Shown here piece by piece: positions 44,161 through 53,103 of a stretch of 64,000 bases of DNA. The notes beneath the pieces were generated by a model that did not search any database, was not told where the DNA came from, and was given only the letters and a program-made list of their open reading frames with translations. Made by a program: the position numbers and the translations under genes. Source of the stretch: Winogradskyella wandonensis (lineage in GTDB: Bacteria; Bacteroidota; Bacteroidia; Flavobacteriales; Flavobacteriaceae); contig NZ_SMGI01000005.1 of assembly GCF_004346845.1 (NCBI RefSeq), positions 1 through 64,000 of the forward strand, in the 5' to 3' direction. Position 1 is the first letter of the stretch, and each line of letters starts with the position of its first letter.

Positions 44161-44190
44161 TGAGATTTCTCGACTACGCTCGAAATGACA
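44161..44190 (+). repeat. REP-like dispersed palindrome upstream of recG
   Basis: The core CTCGACTACGCTCG with flanking TTTC/GAAA forms a small hairpin (TTTC-TCGA ... TCGAAA). From memory this motif, in forms such as GATTTCTCGACTACGCTCG, is scattered through Bacteroidota genomes. It lies between the divergent M1 peptidase and recG genes. One copy only is seen in this window. Confidence 0.5.
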
Positions 44191-44235
44191 GATAATTCAA
44201 ATTGAAATTTCAAAGTATTTCAATAAATTCGCTTT

Positions 44236-46782
44236 ATGAGTGTAAACCTCCAAACTCCTATCGACTATCTTAAAGGCGTTGGCCCAAATCGTGCAGATTT
44301 GCTACGCTCGGAGCTTGGAATAAAAACCTATCAGGATTTACTCAATCTTTTTCCTAACCGCTATATAGACCGCACACGCTATTACAAAATCAACGAATTA
44401 CAACGCAACAATGCCGAAGTCCAAGTTATTGGGGTTATTACGGGATTTAGAGAAGTTGCCCAAAAACGTGGCAAACGCCTTGTGGCCGACTTTAAAGACG
44501 ATAGCGGCATGATGGAACTGGTTTGGTTTCGCGGACAAAAGTGGATACGAGAGAGCTTAAAAATTGGCAAACCTTATGTTATTTTTGGTCGTACTAACTG
44601 GTTTAATGGCAGATACAGTATGCCGCATCCAGAAACAGAACTGCTATCGGAGCACGAAAAAAATCTACGCTCATCCATGCAGGCTATTTATCCGTCAACA
44701 GAAAAACTATCCAACAAAGGCGTGACGAATAAAGTGGTTTCAAAAATAATGCAGCAATTGTTTTTAGAAACTAAAGGCCGATTTGTAGAAACGCTTCCAG
44801 ATTATATTCTAAAAGATTTAAAATTACTCTCTAAATCTGAGGCTCTTTTTAACATTCATTTTCCTAAAACACCCGAGCTTTTAGCTAGAGCAAAATTCAG
44901 GTTGAAATTTGAAGAATTATTTTATATCCAATTGCAATTAATTCTGAAAAACCTGATTCATAAATCAAAAATTAAAGGCTTAAAATTCGATAAAGTCGGA
45001 ACGTATTTCAACACCTTTTTTAACGAGCATTTACCTTTCGATTTAACCAATGCACAGAAACGTGTTTTAAAAGAAATTCGTCATGATTTAGGAAGTAACG
45101 CACAGATGAATCGGCTTTTACAAGGTGATGTAGGTTCCGGAAAGACTATAGTTGCATTTATGTCAATGCTCATGGGGCTTGACAACGGTTTTCAATGCTG
45201 CTTAATGGCGCCAACTGAAATTTTGTCAGTCCAACACTACAATGGATTATTAGAATTATGCAAACCATTGAATATCAGTATAGAATTATTAACTGGTTCA
45301 ACTAAAACTTCAAAACGAAGAGAAATCCACGAAAATCTCGAAAATGGTAATTTACAAATCTTAGTTGGTACTCACGCCCTACTTGAAGACAAGGTAAAAT
45401 TCAAAAATTTGGGCCTTGCTATTATCGATGAGCAGCATCGTTTTGGAGTGGCTCAACGAAGTAAATTATGGAAGAAAGGACCTAAAAGCCCACCTCAATC
45501 CTCCCAAAGGGAGGAAGCTAAAAACGTGCTCAAAAAATATATGACGGCGCGACCATCAACATATAAGTTGATGAAAGAATTACAACAGGAAAACAAAAAA
45601 AATAGTACTGAAGCAGAGCGTATTTTATGGGAATGTTTAAGAGGAAAGAAGTTAGATTCTAAATTTAGACGTCAACACATTATTGATGAATTTATAGTTG
45701 ATTTTGTTTGTTTAGAAAAAAACTTAGTTATCGAAGTTGATGGCGGTTACCACAACAGTATTCAGCAACAAGAAGTGGATGAAATTCGTGCTGCAATACT
45801 CAAAGATTTAGGGTTTAAAGTCATTCGCTTTACAAATGAAGAGGTTATCGGAAATATCAATTCAGTATTAGACAAAATCTCCACAGCACTGAGTAAAATT
45901 CCCACTTTGGGGGAAAATAAGGGGGCAATTCCACCCCACATTTTAGTGATGACAGCAACACCAATTCCAAGGACGTTGGCGATGTCTGTTTATGGCGATT
46001 TGGATATTTCCGTCATAGATGAATTACCCGCTGGTCGTAAACCGGTAAAAACGGTCCATCGATATGACAACAATAGACTTAAAGTATTCCGCTTTATAAG
46101 AGACGAAATCGCAAAAGGCCGGCAAATCTACATCGTTTATCCATTGATTCAAGAAAGCGAAAAAATGGATTATAAGGATTTAATGGACGGTTACGAGAGT
46201 ATTTCTAGAGAGTTTCCTTTACCCGACTATCAGATTTCTATTGTTCACGGCAAAATGAAACCTGCCGACAAAGATTACGAAATGCAACGTTTTGCAAAAG
46301 GTGAAACTCAGATTATGGTAGCCACTACGGTCATTGAGGTTGGGGTTAACGTCCCAAATGCTTCTGTAATGATTATAGAAAGTGCCGAGCGTTTTGGTTT
46401 ATCTCAATTACACCAACTTCGCGGACGTGTAGGTCGAGGAGCCGAACAGAGTTATTGTATTTTGATGACAAGCCACAAATTGAGTAATGACAGTAAAACG
46501 CGACTAGAAACGATGGTACGCTCTAACGATGGCTTTGAAATTGCCGAAGTAGATTTAAGACTACGTGGTCCTGGTGATATTATGGGGACGCAACAAAGTG
46601 GTGTTCTTAATCTAAGAATTGCAGATGTGGTAAAGGATAAAGACATCTTACAAGAAGCTAGATACCATGCTAAAAAAATATTAAACGTAGACCCATCATT
46701 GGGTTTACCAGAGCATAGACAAATTCTTAACACCTACAGAGAAATGGGCAAATACAAGAATATCTGGAATTATATTAGCTAG
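44236..46782 (+). CDS. recG: ATP-dependent DNA helicase RecG with internal DUF559 endonuclease insertion
   Basis: RecG remodels stalled replication forks and branched DNA. The wedge/OB domain is about residues 1-240. Helicase motifs: LLQGDVGSGKTIVA (I), GTHALLED, IDEQHRFG (II, 397-404), MTATPIPRT (III, from 572), TTVIEVGVNVPNA and HQLRGRVGRG (VI), then the C-terminal RecG region. At 848 residues it is too long: removing residues 416-564 leaves 699, the usual length. The extra block sits between motifs II and III and is a DUF559-type PD-(D/E)xK endonuclease domain. The frame is open throughout, so the product may be a functional fusion. Motif II runs on as WKKG and joins IPPHILVMTATP after the insert, as RecG normally continues. 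Confidence 0.95.
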   Translation: MSVNLQTPIDYLKGVGPNRADLLRSELGIKTYQDLLNLFPNRYIDRTRYYKINELQRNNAEVQVIGVITGFREVAQKRGKRLVADFKDDSGMMELVWFRGQKWIRESLKIGKPYVIFGRTNWFNGRYSMPHPETELLSEHEKNLRSSMQAIYPSTEKLSNKGVTNKVVSKIMQQLFLETKGRFVETLPDYILKDLKLLSKSEALFNIHFPKTPELLARAKFRLKFEELFYIQLQLILKNLIHKSKIKGLKFDKVGTYFNTFFNEHLPFDLTNAQKRVLKEIRHDLGSNAQMNRLLQGDVGSGKTIVAFMSMLMGLDNGFQCCLMAPTEILSVQHYNGLLELCKPLNISIELLTGSTKTSKRREIHENLENGNLQILVGTHALLEDKVKFKNLGLAIIDEQHRFGVAQRSKLWKKGPKSPPQSSQREEAKNVLKKYMTARPSTYKLMKELQQENKKNSTEAERILWECLRGKKLDSKFRRQHIIDEFIVDFVCLEKNLVIEVDGGYHNSIQQQEVDEIRAAILKDLGFKVIRFTNEEVIGNINSVLDKISTALSKIPTLGENKGAIPPHILVMTATPIPRTLAMSVYGDLDISVIDELPAGRKPVKTVHRYDNNRLKVFRFIRDEIAKGRQIYIVYPLIQESEKMDYKDLMDGYESISREFPLPDYQISIVHGKMKPADKDYEMQRFAKGETQIMVATTVIEVGVNVPNASVMIIESAERFGLSQLHQLRGRVGRGAEQSYCILMTSHKLSNDSKTRLETMVRSNDGFEIAEVDLRLRGPGDIMGTQQSGVLNLRIADVVKDKDILQEARYHAKKILNVDPSLGLPEHRQILNTYREMGKYKNIWNYIS
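45481..45927 (+). mobile_element. In-frame DUF559 (Vsr-like endonuclease) element inside recG
   Basis: A 447-bp block (149 codons) with no stop codons, inserted between WKKG and IPPH of RecG. Near its left end is a perfect 7-bp hairpin TCCTCCC-AAA-GGGAGGA (45499-45515). Near its right end is TTCCC/GGGAA around 7 nt (45899-45915), followed by a second G-run. The encoded domain (about residues 444-552 of the fusion) has the DUF559 pattern: TEAERILWECLRG, FRRQHIIDEFIVDFVC, and the catalytic-type IEVDGGYHN (Glu500, Asp502, His506), then GFKVIRFTNEEV. The hairpin ends and clean placement suggest a small mobile DNA unit. Boundaries are estimated to within a few codons. Confidence 0.8.
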
Positions 46783-46825
46783 ACGTTTTGAATTTACAAT
46801 TTAAGCCTTACGAGAAAAAACTAAT

Positions 46826-46833
46826 TATCTTTG
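46826..46833 (+). promoter_or_regulatory. Putative minus-7 box for miaE
   Basis: TATCTTTG, an exact TAnnTTTG match, 18 bp before the miaE ATG. No clear minus-33 element at the expected distance. Confidence 0.45.
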
Positions 46834-46851
46834 AAATCTTAAATCACGTTT

Positions 46852-47439
46852 ATGTCCATGCTGCACCTAAAATTAGAAACCGACCCTCGATGGGTAAACA
46901 TTGTTGAATCGAATATCGAAGAAATCCTTGTAGACCATGCTTGGTGCGAGCAAAAGGCCGCTACAAACGCCATTACCATCATTACACACAATAGCGAGTA
47001 TGAAGATTTAGTCACTAAACTTTTAGAATTGGCTAAAGAAGAACTAGAGCATTTTCAGATGGTACACGAGATTATTAAAAAACGCGGTTACACTTTAGGC
47101 CCAAAGCGAAAAGACCATTATGTTAATCAGTTATTCCGGTTTATGAATCGTGGCGGAAACAAACTACAAAGTATGGTAGACCGCTTGTTATTTTCTGCAA
47201 TGATTGAAGCACGAAGCTGCGAACGCTTTAAACTGTTATCCCAACGTATTAGCGACCCAGAACTGTCTAAATTCTATTACGATTTAATGGTCAGCGAAGC
47301 CGGACATTACACTGTGTTTATCACTTTTGCTAGAAAATACGGAAAAGGTATCGATGTAGAAAAACGCTGGAAAGAACTCGTAGAGTTTGAAGGCGAAATC
47401 ATAAAAAGCTACGGTAAATCCGAAACTATTCACGGGTAA
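46852..47439 (+). CDS. miaE: tRNA-(ms2io6A)-hydroxylase MiaE
   Basis: Non-heme diiron enzyme of 195 residues that hydroxylates the isopentenyl group of ms2i6A37 in tRNA. The ferritin-like helices carry the diiron ligands in CEQKAATNA, EELEHFQMVHEII, MIEARSCERF and SEAGHYTVF. The length fits the family. It starts at the ATG at 46852, although a second ATG two codons later is also possible. The short-chain fatty acid transporter gene begins 11 bp after the stop, so they may be co-transcribed. Confidence 0.92.
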   Translation: MSMLHLKLETDPRWVNIVESNIEEILVDHAWCEQKAATNAITIITHNSEYEDLVTKLLELAKEELEHFQMVHEIIKKRGYTLGPKRKDHYVNQLFRFMNRGGNKLQSMVDRLLFSAMIEARSCERFKLLSQRISDPELSKFYYDLMVSEAGHYTVFITFARKYGKGIDVEKRWKELVEFEGEIIKSYGKSETIHG

Positions 47440-47450
47440 ACGTTTAATAC

Positions 47451-48845
47451 ATGCTCACCAAACTAGGCCAAAAATTTACGGACGGTTTTACCAAATACAT
47501 GCCAAGCGCTTATGTGTTTGCCTTATTGCTCACGCTAATCACAGGTATTTTAGCACTCACACTCACTGACGCTAAACCAATTACCGTTTTAGAAGGCTGG
47601 TACGACGGTTTTTGGAAACTCCTCGCCTTTGGGATGCAAATTGTATTAATTATCATCACCGCGTATTGCATTGCGCAGTCAAGCCCGGTAAAACAAGGCA
47701 TTGACAAATTAGCTTTGGTGATTAAAACGCCAACACAAGTGTACCTAACCGTTATTGCTTTAGGCGCCTTATTATCGCTTATAAGCTTTGGTATGGTAGT
47801 GATTACCGCTATTTTAGGACGTGAGTTAGCCTTGCGAATCAAAGGCATCCATTACCCGTTTTTAGTGGCTTGTGTGTACTTTTCGTTTAATGGTTGGGTT
47901 TGCGGCTTATCGAGTTCTATTGCCTTGTTATTAAATACAGACAACAACTTTTTAATTGAAAGCGGCATTCTAGACCAGACCATTTCTACAAGTTACAGCT
48001 TAGGCTCCACATTAAACATTGCCATGATTGTGCTCTTTGTTATTGTGTCGCCATTACTCATGTATTTGTTAATCCCAAAGTCTGCTAAAGGTAAAGAACT
48101 AAAAGACTTAACTGACACTACCGAAACAGATGATACATCAGTAAAAGACGAAGCCTTGTCGTACAAACTCCCATTTAAAGCCGTGTCTGATGCGTTGAAC
48201 AATGCGGGTTGGCTACAACTCAGTGTGGCGTTATTGGGCGTGACTTATATTGTTTATCATTTTATTAAAAATGGGTTTGACCTTAATTTTAATATCATGA
48301 TTTTTATCTTTTTAATCGCTGGGATGCTATTGCACATCACACCCATGCGCTACAGTATAGCCATGAAACGTGCCAGTAGCAATATCTCTGGTATCTTATT
48401 CCAATATCCGTTTTATGCAGGGATTATGGGCATTATGATGGCATCTGGTTTGGGCGCTTTAATTAGTGATGCCTTGGTAACCATTGCCACACCAAAATCG
48501 TATGCCTTTATCTCTTACCTCACTGGTGGTGTGATAAATTTTGCCATACCGTCTGCTGGTGGTGAGTTTGCGGTGATTGGCCCAAGTATTATTAACATGG
48601 TACAAGAGTTAGGTGCTAACCTCTCACAAACCGAAATTACTGCCATGACGGCACGCGCATCTATGTCGGTAGCTTATGGCGAAAGTTTAAGCAATTTATT
48701 ACAGCCGTTTTTCCTTTTAATCGTTTTTCCTGTGATGGGCAAAAATATAAAAATACAAGCTCGCGATGTGGTGGGTTACCTCTTTATCCCTTTTGTGGCG
48801 CTGTTTGTGGTGCAATCGCTACTCGTTACTTACCTGCCATTATAG
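47451..48845 (+). CDS. atoE: AtoE/TIGR00366-type short-chain fatty acid transporter
   Basis: A 464-residue inner-membrane protein with about ten to twelve hydrophobic helices. The opening LTKLGQKFTDGFTKYMPSAYVFALLLTLITGILA and the GGEFAVIGPSI segment are typical of the AtoE family, which takes up short-chain fatty acids such as butyrate. A cytoplasmic loop rich in Thr/Asp (about 220-240) separates two halves. No acetoacetate-degradation genes lie beside it, so its substrate in this organism is inferred from family only. Confidence 0.85.
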   Translation: MLTKLGQKFTDGFTKYMPSAYVFALLLTLITGILALTLTDAKPITVLEGWYDGFWKLLAFGMQIVLIIITAYCIAQSSPVKQGIDKLALVIKTPTQVYLTVIALGALLSLISFGMVVITAILGRELALRIKGIHYPFLVACVYFSFNGWVCGLSSSIALLLNTDNNFLIESGILDQTISTSYSLGSTLNIAMIVLFVIVSPLLMYLLIPKSAKGKELKDLTDTTETDDTSVKDEALSYKLPFKAVSDALNNAGWLQLSVALLGVTYIVYHFIKNGFDLNFNIMIFIFLIAGMLLHITPMRYSIAMKRASSNISGILFQYPFYAGIMGIMMASGLGALISDALVTIATPKSYAFISYLTGGVINFAIPSAGGEFAVIGPSIINMVQELGANLSQTEITAMTARASMSVAYGESLSNLLQPFFLLIVFPVMGKNIKIQARDVVGYLFIPFVALFVVQSLLVTYLPL

Positions 48846-49006
48846 CCTTTTAAAATTACGTAGTTTTACGGATTGACACGTTTGGTTTTAAGACTTAACT
48901 TTCGAGTTACAAAAGGCAGATTTCAGTATCACACTAAGTAGAATATTACCAAGGAATATTGTTTTGATATTGGTCATAATTGAAAATCTGAACTAACTAA
49001 ATAGCA

Positions 49007-51052
49007 ATGAATAAGGAAAGAGCAACAACATATAGTCTTTTAGCCCATATTAGAAATACAGGAACTTTAGCAAAAGGGCCAATTGATATTTTTATTCCGT
49101 TAGTAAAAAGAGCTTTGTCATATATGAGCTCTAAGGGGATTCATAAAGGCAAAAGTATACTCGAAATTAAAAATGTAACGGATGAACTTTATGGACTTGA
49201 CTTTCCTGTTCCAGCATTAAAAAAAATACTTGATGCGATTTGTGCCGAAGTAAATGATGAAGATACAACTCGTTTCGTTCTTCATAAAGACCTTTCCTTT
49301 AGCGTTAATGAATACACTTTTGATGAATTCGATGAAATATTAAAAGAACAGGAACAAGACATAGAAGAATTAGAAAAACTATTTGAGCAATTTTGTAAAA
49401 ATTCTGATTTAGAGATAAATAATAGTGAATCTATATTCAAATTCATTGAGAAGAACAAGTTTAATCTTTCCAAATATATCTCTCACAGTCAAGATAATAA
49501 TGGAGAAGATTTTACAGCGGAAGCACAGTTTATAGATTTCTTCAAGCGAATTCCTCAAGTCTACGAGAAAATTAAGAACATATATTTAGGTTCCATTATT
49601 TCTGGCTACATAGAATACACGCCTGACGAAGCCAAACGTGAAGTAAAATTATTACTAGATACTAATTTTATTGTTGGCTTACTAGACTTAAATACACCCG
49701 AATCAACTCACACTTGTAGAACTTTGATAAAAATAGCAAAACAACAAGGGTTTAAAGTTATTGTGCTAATAGATACCATTAACGAAACAACCAACCTACT
49801 TGAGAAAAAAGCGGAGTATTTTGATAAATCATTTCTACAGAAAAAGGTAAATACTGAAGACGTTTACAATGCTTGTGAAAGACGCAATCTATCAAAAGCT
49901 GACCTAGAAAGAATTGCAGATAATGTTGAAGATTCACTTAAAGAATTTGGTATTTCTACAATTCCTTATACTGAAAAATTGAAGAATGAAGCAAAGTTTA
50001 CAGATGATTACAAAAATCTATTAGAATATAGGTCAACAAAAATTGCAGCACTTCACGATGCTATGGCTGTGCTTTTCATAAGGAAAGAACGAAATAATAA
50101 GAGAATAAAGGATTTCGATAAAGTTAATGCTTGGTTCGTTAATAATACTGCGACTTTAGAAGGCGAAAACTTCCATTTAAGAGAAGGTTTTCAGCCTGAA
50201 ACTATAAAGGCGGACGACCTGCTAAACATTCTTTGGTTAAGTAATCCTCAAATAACAAATTCGATTGATGGAGAAGACTTAGCTGAAATTGGACTTACTT
50301 CTACAATTGCTCTTACCCTGAGTCAAAATCTTCCGAAAGCAAAGATTCTTAGAGAACTAGATGACAATATTCATAAGTATGCAGAAGAAAAAATCAGCGA
50401 TGAAGATATTGTTCGTGTAGCAACGAGAATTACAAATAAACAACTAAAGGATATTGAATCCTTAAACTTGCTTGCCGAACAAAATAAAGAAGAGTTCATA
50501 AAGCGATTAGAGGACGAGGCAAGAAAACAAAAGGAAATTGAAGAATCAAGAATTAAAAACTTAGAAAAGGTTTTTAATAACTTATCATTAAGAACTGACA
50601 GCCTTGAGAAAAGCAAGAAAGAGTATGATGAAAAAAGTAAGTCAATTGATTCGATAATAGCAGAAAAAACTTCTGAGGCAGATAAGTTAAAAAATCAATT
50701 ATTTGACGAAAAAAACGAGACTAGACGAATAAAAAGAGAGGCTTGGATTGATAATGAGGTTAAAAAATGGCGTAGAAAAAGTTGGGTATTGTTGTCTTTT
50801 AGTCTTTTACTTTTCCTATGCATTGGAATATATCTCTTATATCAATCAAATTGGAATATCGATGGTGCAATAAAAAGGTTTAAGAACTGGCAATCTGACT
50901 TTATTATTGGAAATATACTTTCTATTCTTTCTTTTGTTTTTATGGCTATAGTATTGTATTTAATTAAAGATAAATATTTGAATCATAGTAATATTAAAAG
51001 TTTTAAAGCTGAACTTAAAATACCCGATGAATTAAAAGAACTAAAAAAGTAA
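49007..51052 (+). CDS. PIN-like nuclease domain / coiled-coil / two-TM protein, unknown role
   Basis: A 681-residue protein I do not recognise as a named family. Residues 1-210 are a helical region of unknown fold. Residues about 213-370 look like a PIN ribonuclease fold: Asp218 in LLLDTNFIVG, Glu260 in INETTNLL and Asp351 in ALHDAMAVLF are spaced as the acidic catalytic residues of PIN domains. Residues about 490-590 are a long Lys/Glu-rich coiled coil. Two membrane helices follow (about 593-613 and 632-654) and then a short tail. A membrane-tethered RNase would fit, for example in defence or stress response, but nothing shows this. It stands alone, with 161 bp upstream and a convergent gene downstream, and is more AT-rich than its neighbours. 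Confidence 0.8.
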   Translation: MNKERATTYSLLAHIRNTGTLAKGPIDIFIPLVKRALSYMSSKGIHKGKSILEIKNVTDELYGLDFPVPALKKILDAICAEVNDEDTTRFVLHKDLSFSVNEYTFDEFDEILKEQEQDIEELEKLFEQFCKNSDLEINNSESIFKFIEKNKFNLSKYISHSQDNNGEDFTAEAQFIDFFKRIPQVYEKIKNIYLGSIISGYIEYTPDEAKREVKLLLDTNFIVGLLDLNTPESTHTCRTLIKIAKQQGFKVIVLIDTINETTNLLEKKAEYFDKSFLQKKVNTEDVYNACERRNLSKADLERIADNVEDSLKEFGISTIPYTEKLKNEAKFTDDYKNLLEYRSTKIAALHDAMAVLFIRKERNNKRIKDFDKVNAWFVNNTATLEGENFHLREGFQPETIKADDLLNILWLSNPQITNSIDGEDLAEIGLTSTIALTLSQNLPKAKILRELDDNIHKYAEEKISDEDIVRVATRITNKQLKDIESLNLLAEQNKEEFIKRLEDEARKQKEIEESRIKNLEKVFNNLSLRTDSLEKSKKEYDEKSKSIDSIIAEKTSEADKLKNQLFDEKNETRRIKREAWIDNEVKKWRRKSWVLLSFSLLLFLCIGIYLLYQSNWNIDGAIKRFKNWQSDFIIGNILSILSFVFMAIVLYLIKDKYLNHSNIKSFKAELKIPDELKELKK

Positions 51053-51089
51053 GAAGCTATTAAAACTAAAATTAATTGCTAGTTCTCGC

Positions 51090-52310
51090 CTACTCCGCCA
51101 ACAACTCCGCAATAAAGCTTTCAAACTCAGTTTTAAACTCGGTATATTTTTCGCCAGTGGCTGGGCCATTAAAGCCGGTGTGTATTTTACGTACATTTCC
51201 TGTTTTGTCTATAAAAATAGAGGTTGGATACGACAAAACATGGTTAAGCATCGGTAGTTTTTCAGCGGCTTTCTCTTTATCATAGCTGCCATACTGCGCC
51301 AATAAAACTGGGTATTCTATCCCAATTTTAGAGGTTAAGCGTTCAATACGGCTAAAGGCTTTTTCTTTGGTTTTGGCAGACTCAAACGCCAACGCAATAA
51401 TTTCTAGGTCTTTGTCTTTGTTTTTGGTATAAAAGTCGGCATAGTACTTACTTTCGTCCAAACAGTTTGGGCACCATGTTCCCATAATTTGTACGACAAC
51501 CACTTTATCTTTAAAACGCTGGTCTTTTAGGCTTACCATCTCACCTTCAGCATTTGGAAATGTAAAATCTATACTATCGTAACCCTCTTTTAAAAAGGTG
51601 AGATTATCGGCACTAGGCAATTCGTAATCGGGGTTGCGCTTGGCTACAAACGGCTCTTTCCAATGATTACCTGAGTAAAACTGGCCTTCCATAGTAGAGT
51701 CGGTTACTTTTGCGGTAAATAAAAAGGCATGTGCGCCATCAAAGGTGGAGAGTTTTAGGATGTTATTATCCATAATCCCTTCAAGATAACGGTAATCGCC
51801 GGTTGTGGTTCTAAACGTACCATACACAAAATGGTCGACCTGCTCAAAAATACCTTTGGCAATATACTCGTCGCCGTCTACACCTGGACTAAATACGGCT
51901 TCCCAAACGCCATCTACAGAAGTCGATGTTGGGCTTTTTGGATGTTTGGCAAAACGCACATCATTGTTATAGGTTGCGGTAAACGGTACAATTCTGTCTA
52001 AACTTTCTTGAATGAATTGTCCTCTAAGATTGTCGCCATCAAAGGTGGCAGCAAAATAGCCTTCAAACACCGGTGCGGTGATAAAAATAGAGTCGTTACG
52101 ATACTCTACCTCATCGACTTCAATCACTTCTTTAGCATTAAAAATCTTAAGTGATGTTGGAGACGTTACTCTAAAAATAAACGGTAACTCTTGCTTGTCT
52201 TGTACTTCTAAAACCGCTCTATAGCTTCCGTTTTTAAGGGTTTGTGGTGTGTTTTTATCGTTACAAGCACTTAGTAGTAGCGCTAAAAGTAGCATTGGTA
52301 AATATCGCAT
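51090..52310 (-). CDS. TlpA-like thioredoxin-fold lipoprotein
   Basis: A 406-residue lipoprotein with lipobox LLLSACND (Cys16). The N-terminal 240 residues are a beta-rich domain like those preceding TlpA domains in Bacteroidota. The C-terminal thioredoxin-like domain (about 255-400) has the active site WCPNC at Cys280 and Cys283. It probably reduces disulfides or supports heme/c-type maturation in the periplasm, with the substrate unknown. It stands on the minus strand, convergent with the PIN-like gene; a terminator from the next upstream gene ends just before its start. Confidence 0.9.
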   Translation of the reverse strand: MRYLPMLLLALLLSACNDKNTPQTLKNGSYRAVLEVQDKQELPFIFRVTSPTSLKIFNAKEVIEVDEVEYRNDSIFITAPVFEGYFAATFDGDNLRGQFIQESLDRIVPFTATYNNDVRFAKHPKSPTSTSVDGVWEAVFSPGVDGDEYIAKGIFEQVDHFVYGTFRTTTGDYRYLEGIMDNNILKLSTFDGAHAFLFTAKVTDSTMEGQFYSGNHWKEPFVAKRNPDYELPSADNLTFLKEGYDSIDFTFPNAEGEMVSLKDQRFKDKVVVVQIMGTWCPNCLDESKYYADFYTKNKDKDLEIIALAFESAKTKEKAFSRIERLTSKIGIEYPVLLAQYGSYDKEKAAEKLPMLNHVLSYPTSIFIDKTGNVRKIHTGFNGPATGEKYTEFKTEFESFIAELLAE

Positions 52311-52354
52311 TGCAATTGTTTTGTAATAAAGTTCGAATTAACGACAAATAACTT

Positions 52355-52388
52355 ACAAAAAAAAGGTGCTAAATAAATAACACCTTTT
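52355..52388 (-). terminator. Intrinsic terminator for the coiled-coil gene
   Basis: On the minus strand AAAAGGTG pairs with CACCTTTT (52361-52368 and 52381-52388) around a 12-nt AT loop, followed by a T-run. It lies 23 bp after the stop of the coiled-coil gene at 52411. Confidence 0.75.
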
Positions 52389-52410
52389 TAAGTTTTATGC
52401 ACATCCGTAA

Positions 52411-53088
52411 TTATTCGGACTTTGGTTCTTTTGTTACTTTTTCTAGTCGCTCTTTAGCTTGTTTTATTCGGTCTTTACCACGTTGTATGGCTTTTTCTAA
52501 TTCGTTTAGCTTTTCTTCAGCTTTCGAAATTTTTTCTTCTTTGGCTTTAGACTCCTCTTCAGACACTGTGCCTTCGTCTTTGGCTTGTTTTAAGCGTTTT
52601 TTAGCCTCTTCAATCTTTGTTCGGCTTCGTCTTGCAGTACGCTCGCGCTCTTCAATCTCTTCGCTTTCTTGCTGTAATTTAGCACGCGCCTCTTCTGCCC
52701 TAGCTTGGCCAAACTCTTTTCCTGTAAGGCCTTGCTTATTCTTTCCATAGGCATTGCCTTTGCCATTAGTCACCTTTTCTTCCTTGACTTTTTTCTCTTT
52801 TTTTATTTTCTCCTTTACCTCTTTTACCTTCTCTTCTTTTTCCTCTTTTTCTTTTTCGGCTTTATCTTTCTGATTGTTGGCTTTATCTTTCATAGATTTT
52901 GCCTTGTCTTTCGCCTCTTTGGCTTTTTCCTTGCCTTTTTGCTCGACCTCTTCAGACGTTTCTTTGACTTCTTTTAATTCTTTCTTTGCTTTGCCTTTAG
53001 CCTTATCGGATTTGCCCTGTGCTGTACCTAATTGGCTAACACCTACGACTAATATGAGGCATACGATATATCTAATTACTGTTTTCAT
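52411..53088 (-). CDS. Exported Lys/Glu-rich coiled-coil protein
   Basis: A 225-residue protein with a signal peptide (MKTVIRYIVCLILVVGVSQLGTAQ). The rest is almost entirely charged heptads of Lys, Glu, Ala and Asp (about 30-100 and 130-215), with a short Gly/Asn-rich break (KGNAYGKNKQGL, about 107-120). There are no Cys, and very few aromatic residues. Such sequences form long helical rods or bind acidic polymers; no family or function is known. The small lipoprotein gene lies 15 bp upstream on the same strand, so they form a pair. Low complexity makes any homology match unreliable. Confidence 0.75.
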   Translation of the reverse strand: MKTVIRYIVCLILVVGVSQLGTAQGKSDKAKGKAKKELKEVKETSEEVEQKGKEKAKEAKDKAKSMKDKANNQKDKAEKEKEEKEEKVKEVKEKIKKEKKVKEEKVTNGKGNAYGKNKQGLTGKEFGQARAEEARAKLQQESEEIEERERTARRSRTKIEEAKKRLKQAKDEGTVSEEESKAKEEKISKAEEKLNELEKAIQRGKDRIKQAKERLEKVTKEPKSE

Positions 53089-53103
53089 ATCTATTGTTTT
53101 TAA

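Noticed and set aside
45481..45927. Intein or frameshifted pseudogene in recG
   Set aside because: The insert lacks intein splice-site residues (no Cys/Ser at the start and no HN-Cys/Ser/Thr at the end), and the reading frame is open across the whole gene, so neither splicing nor a broken gene is indicated.
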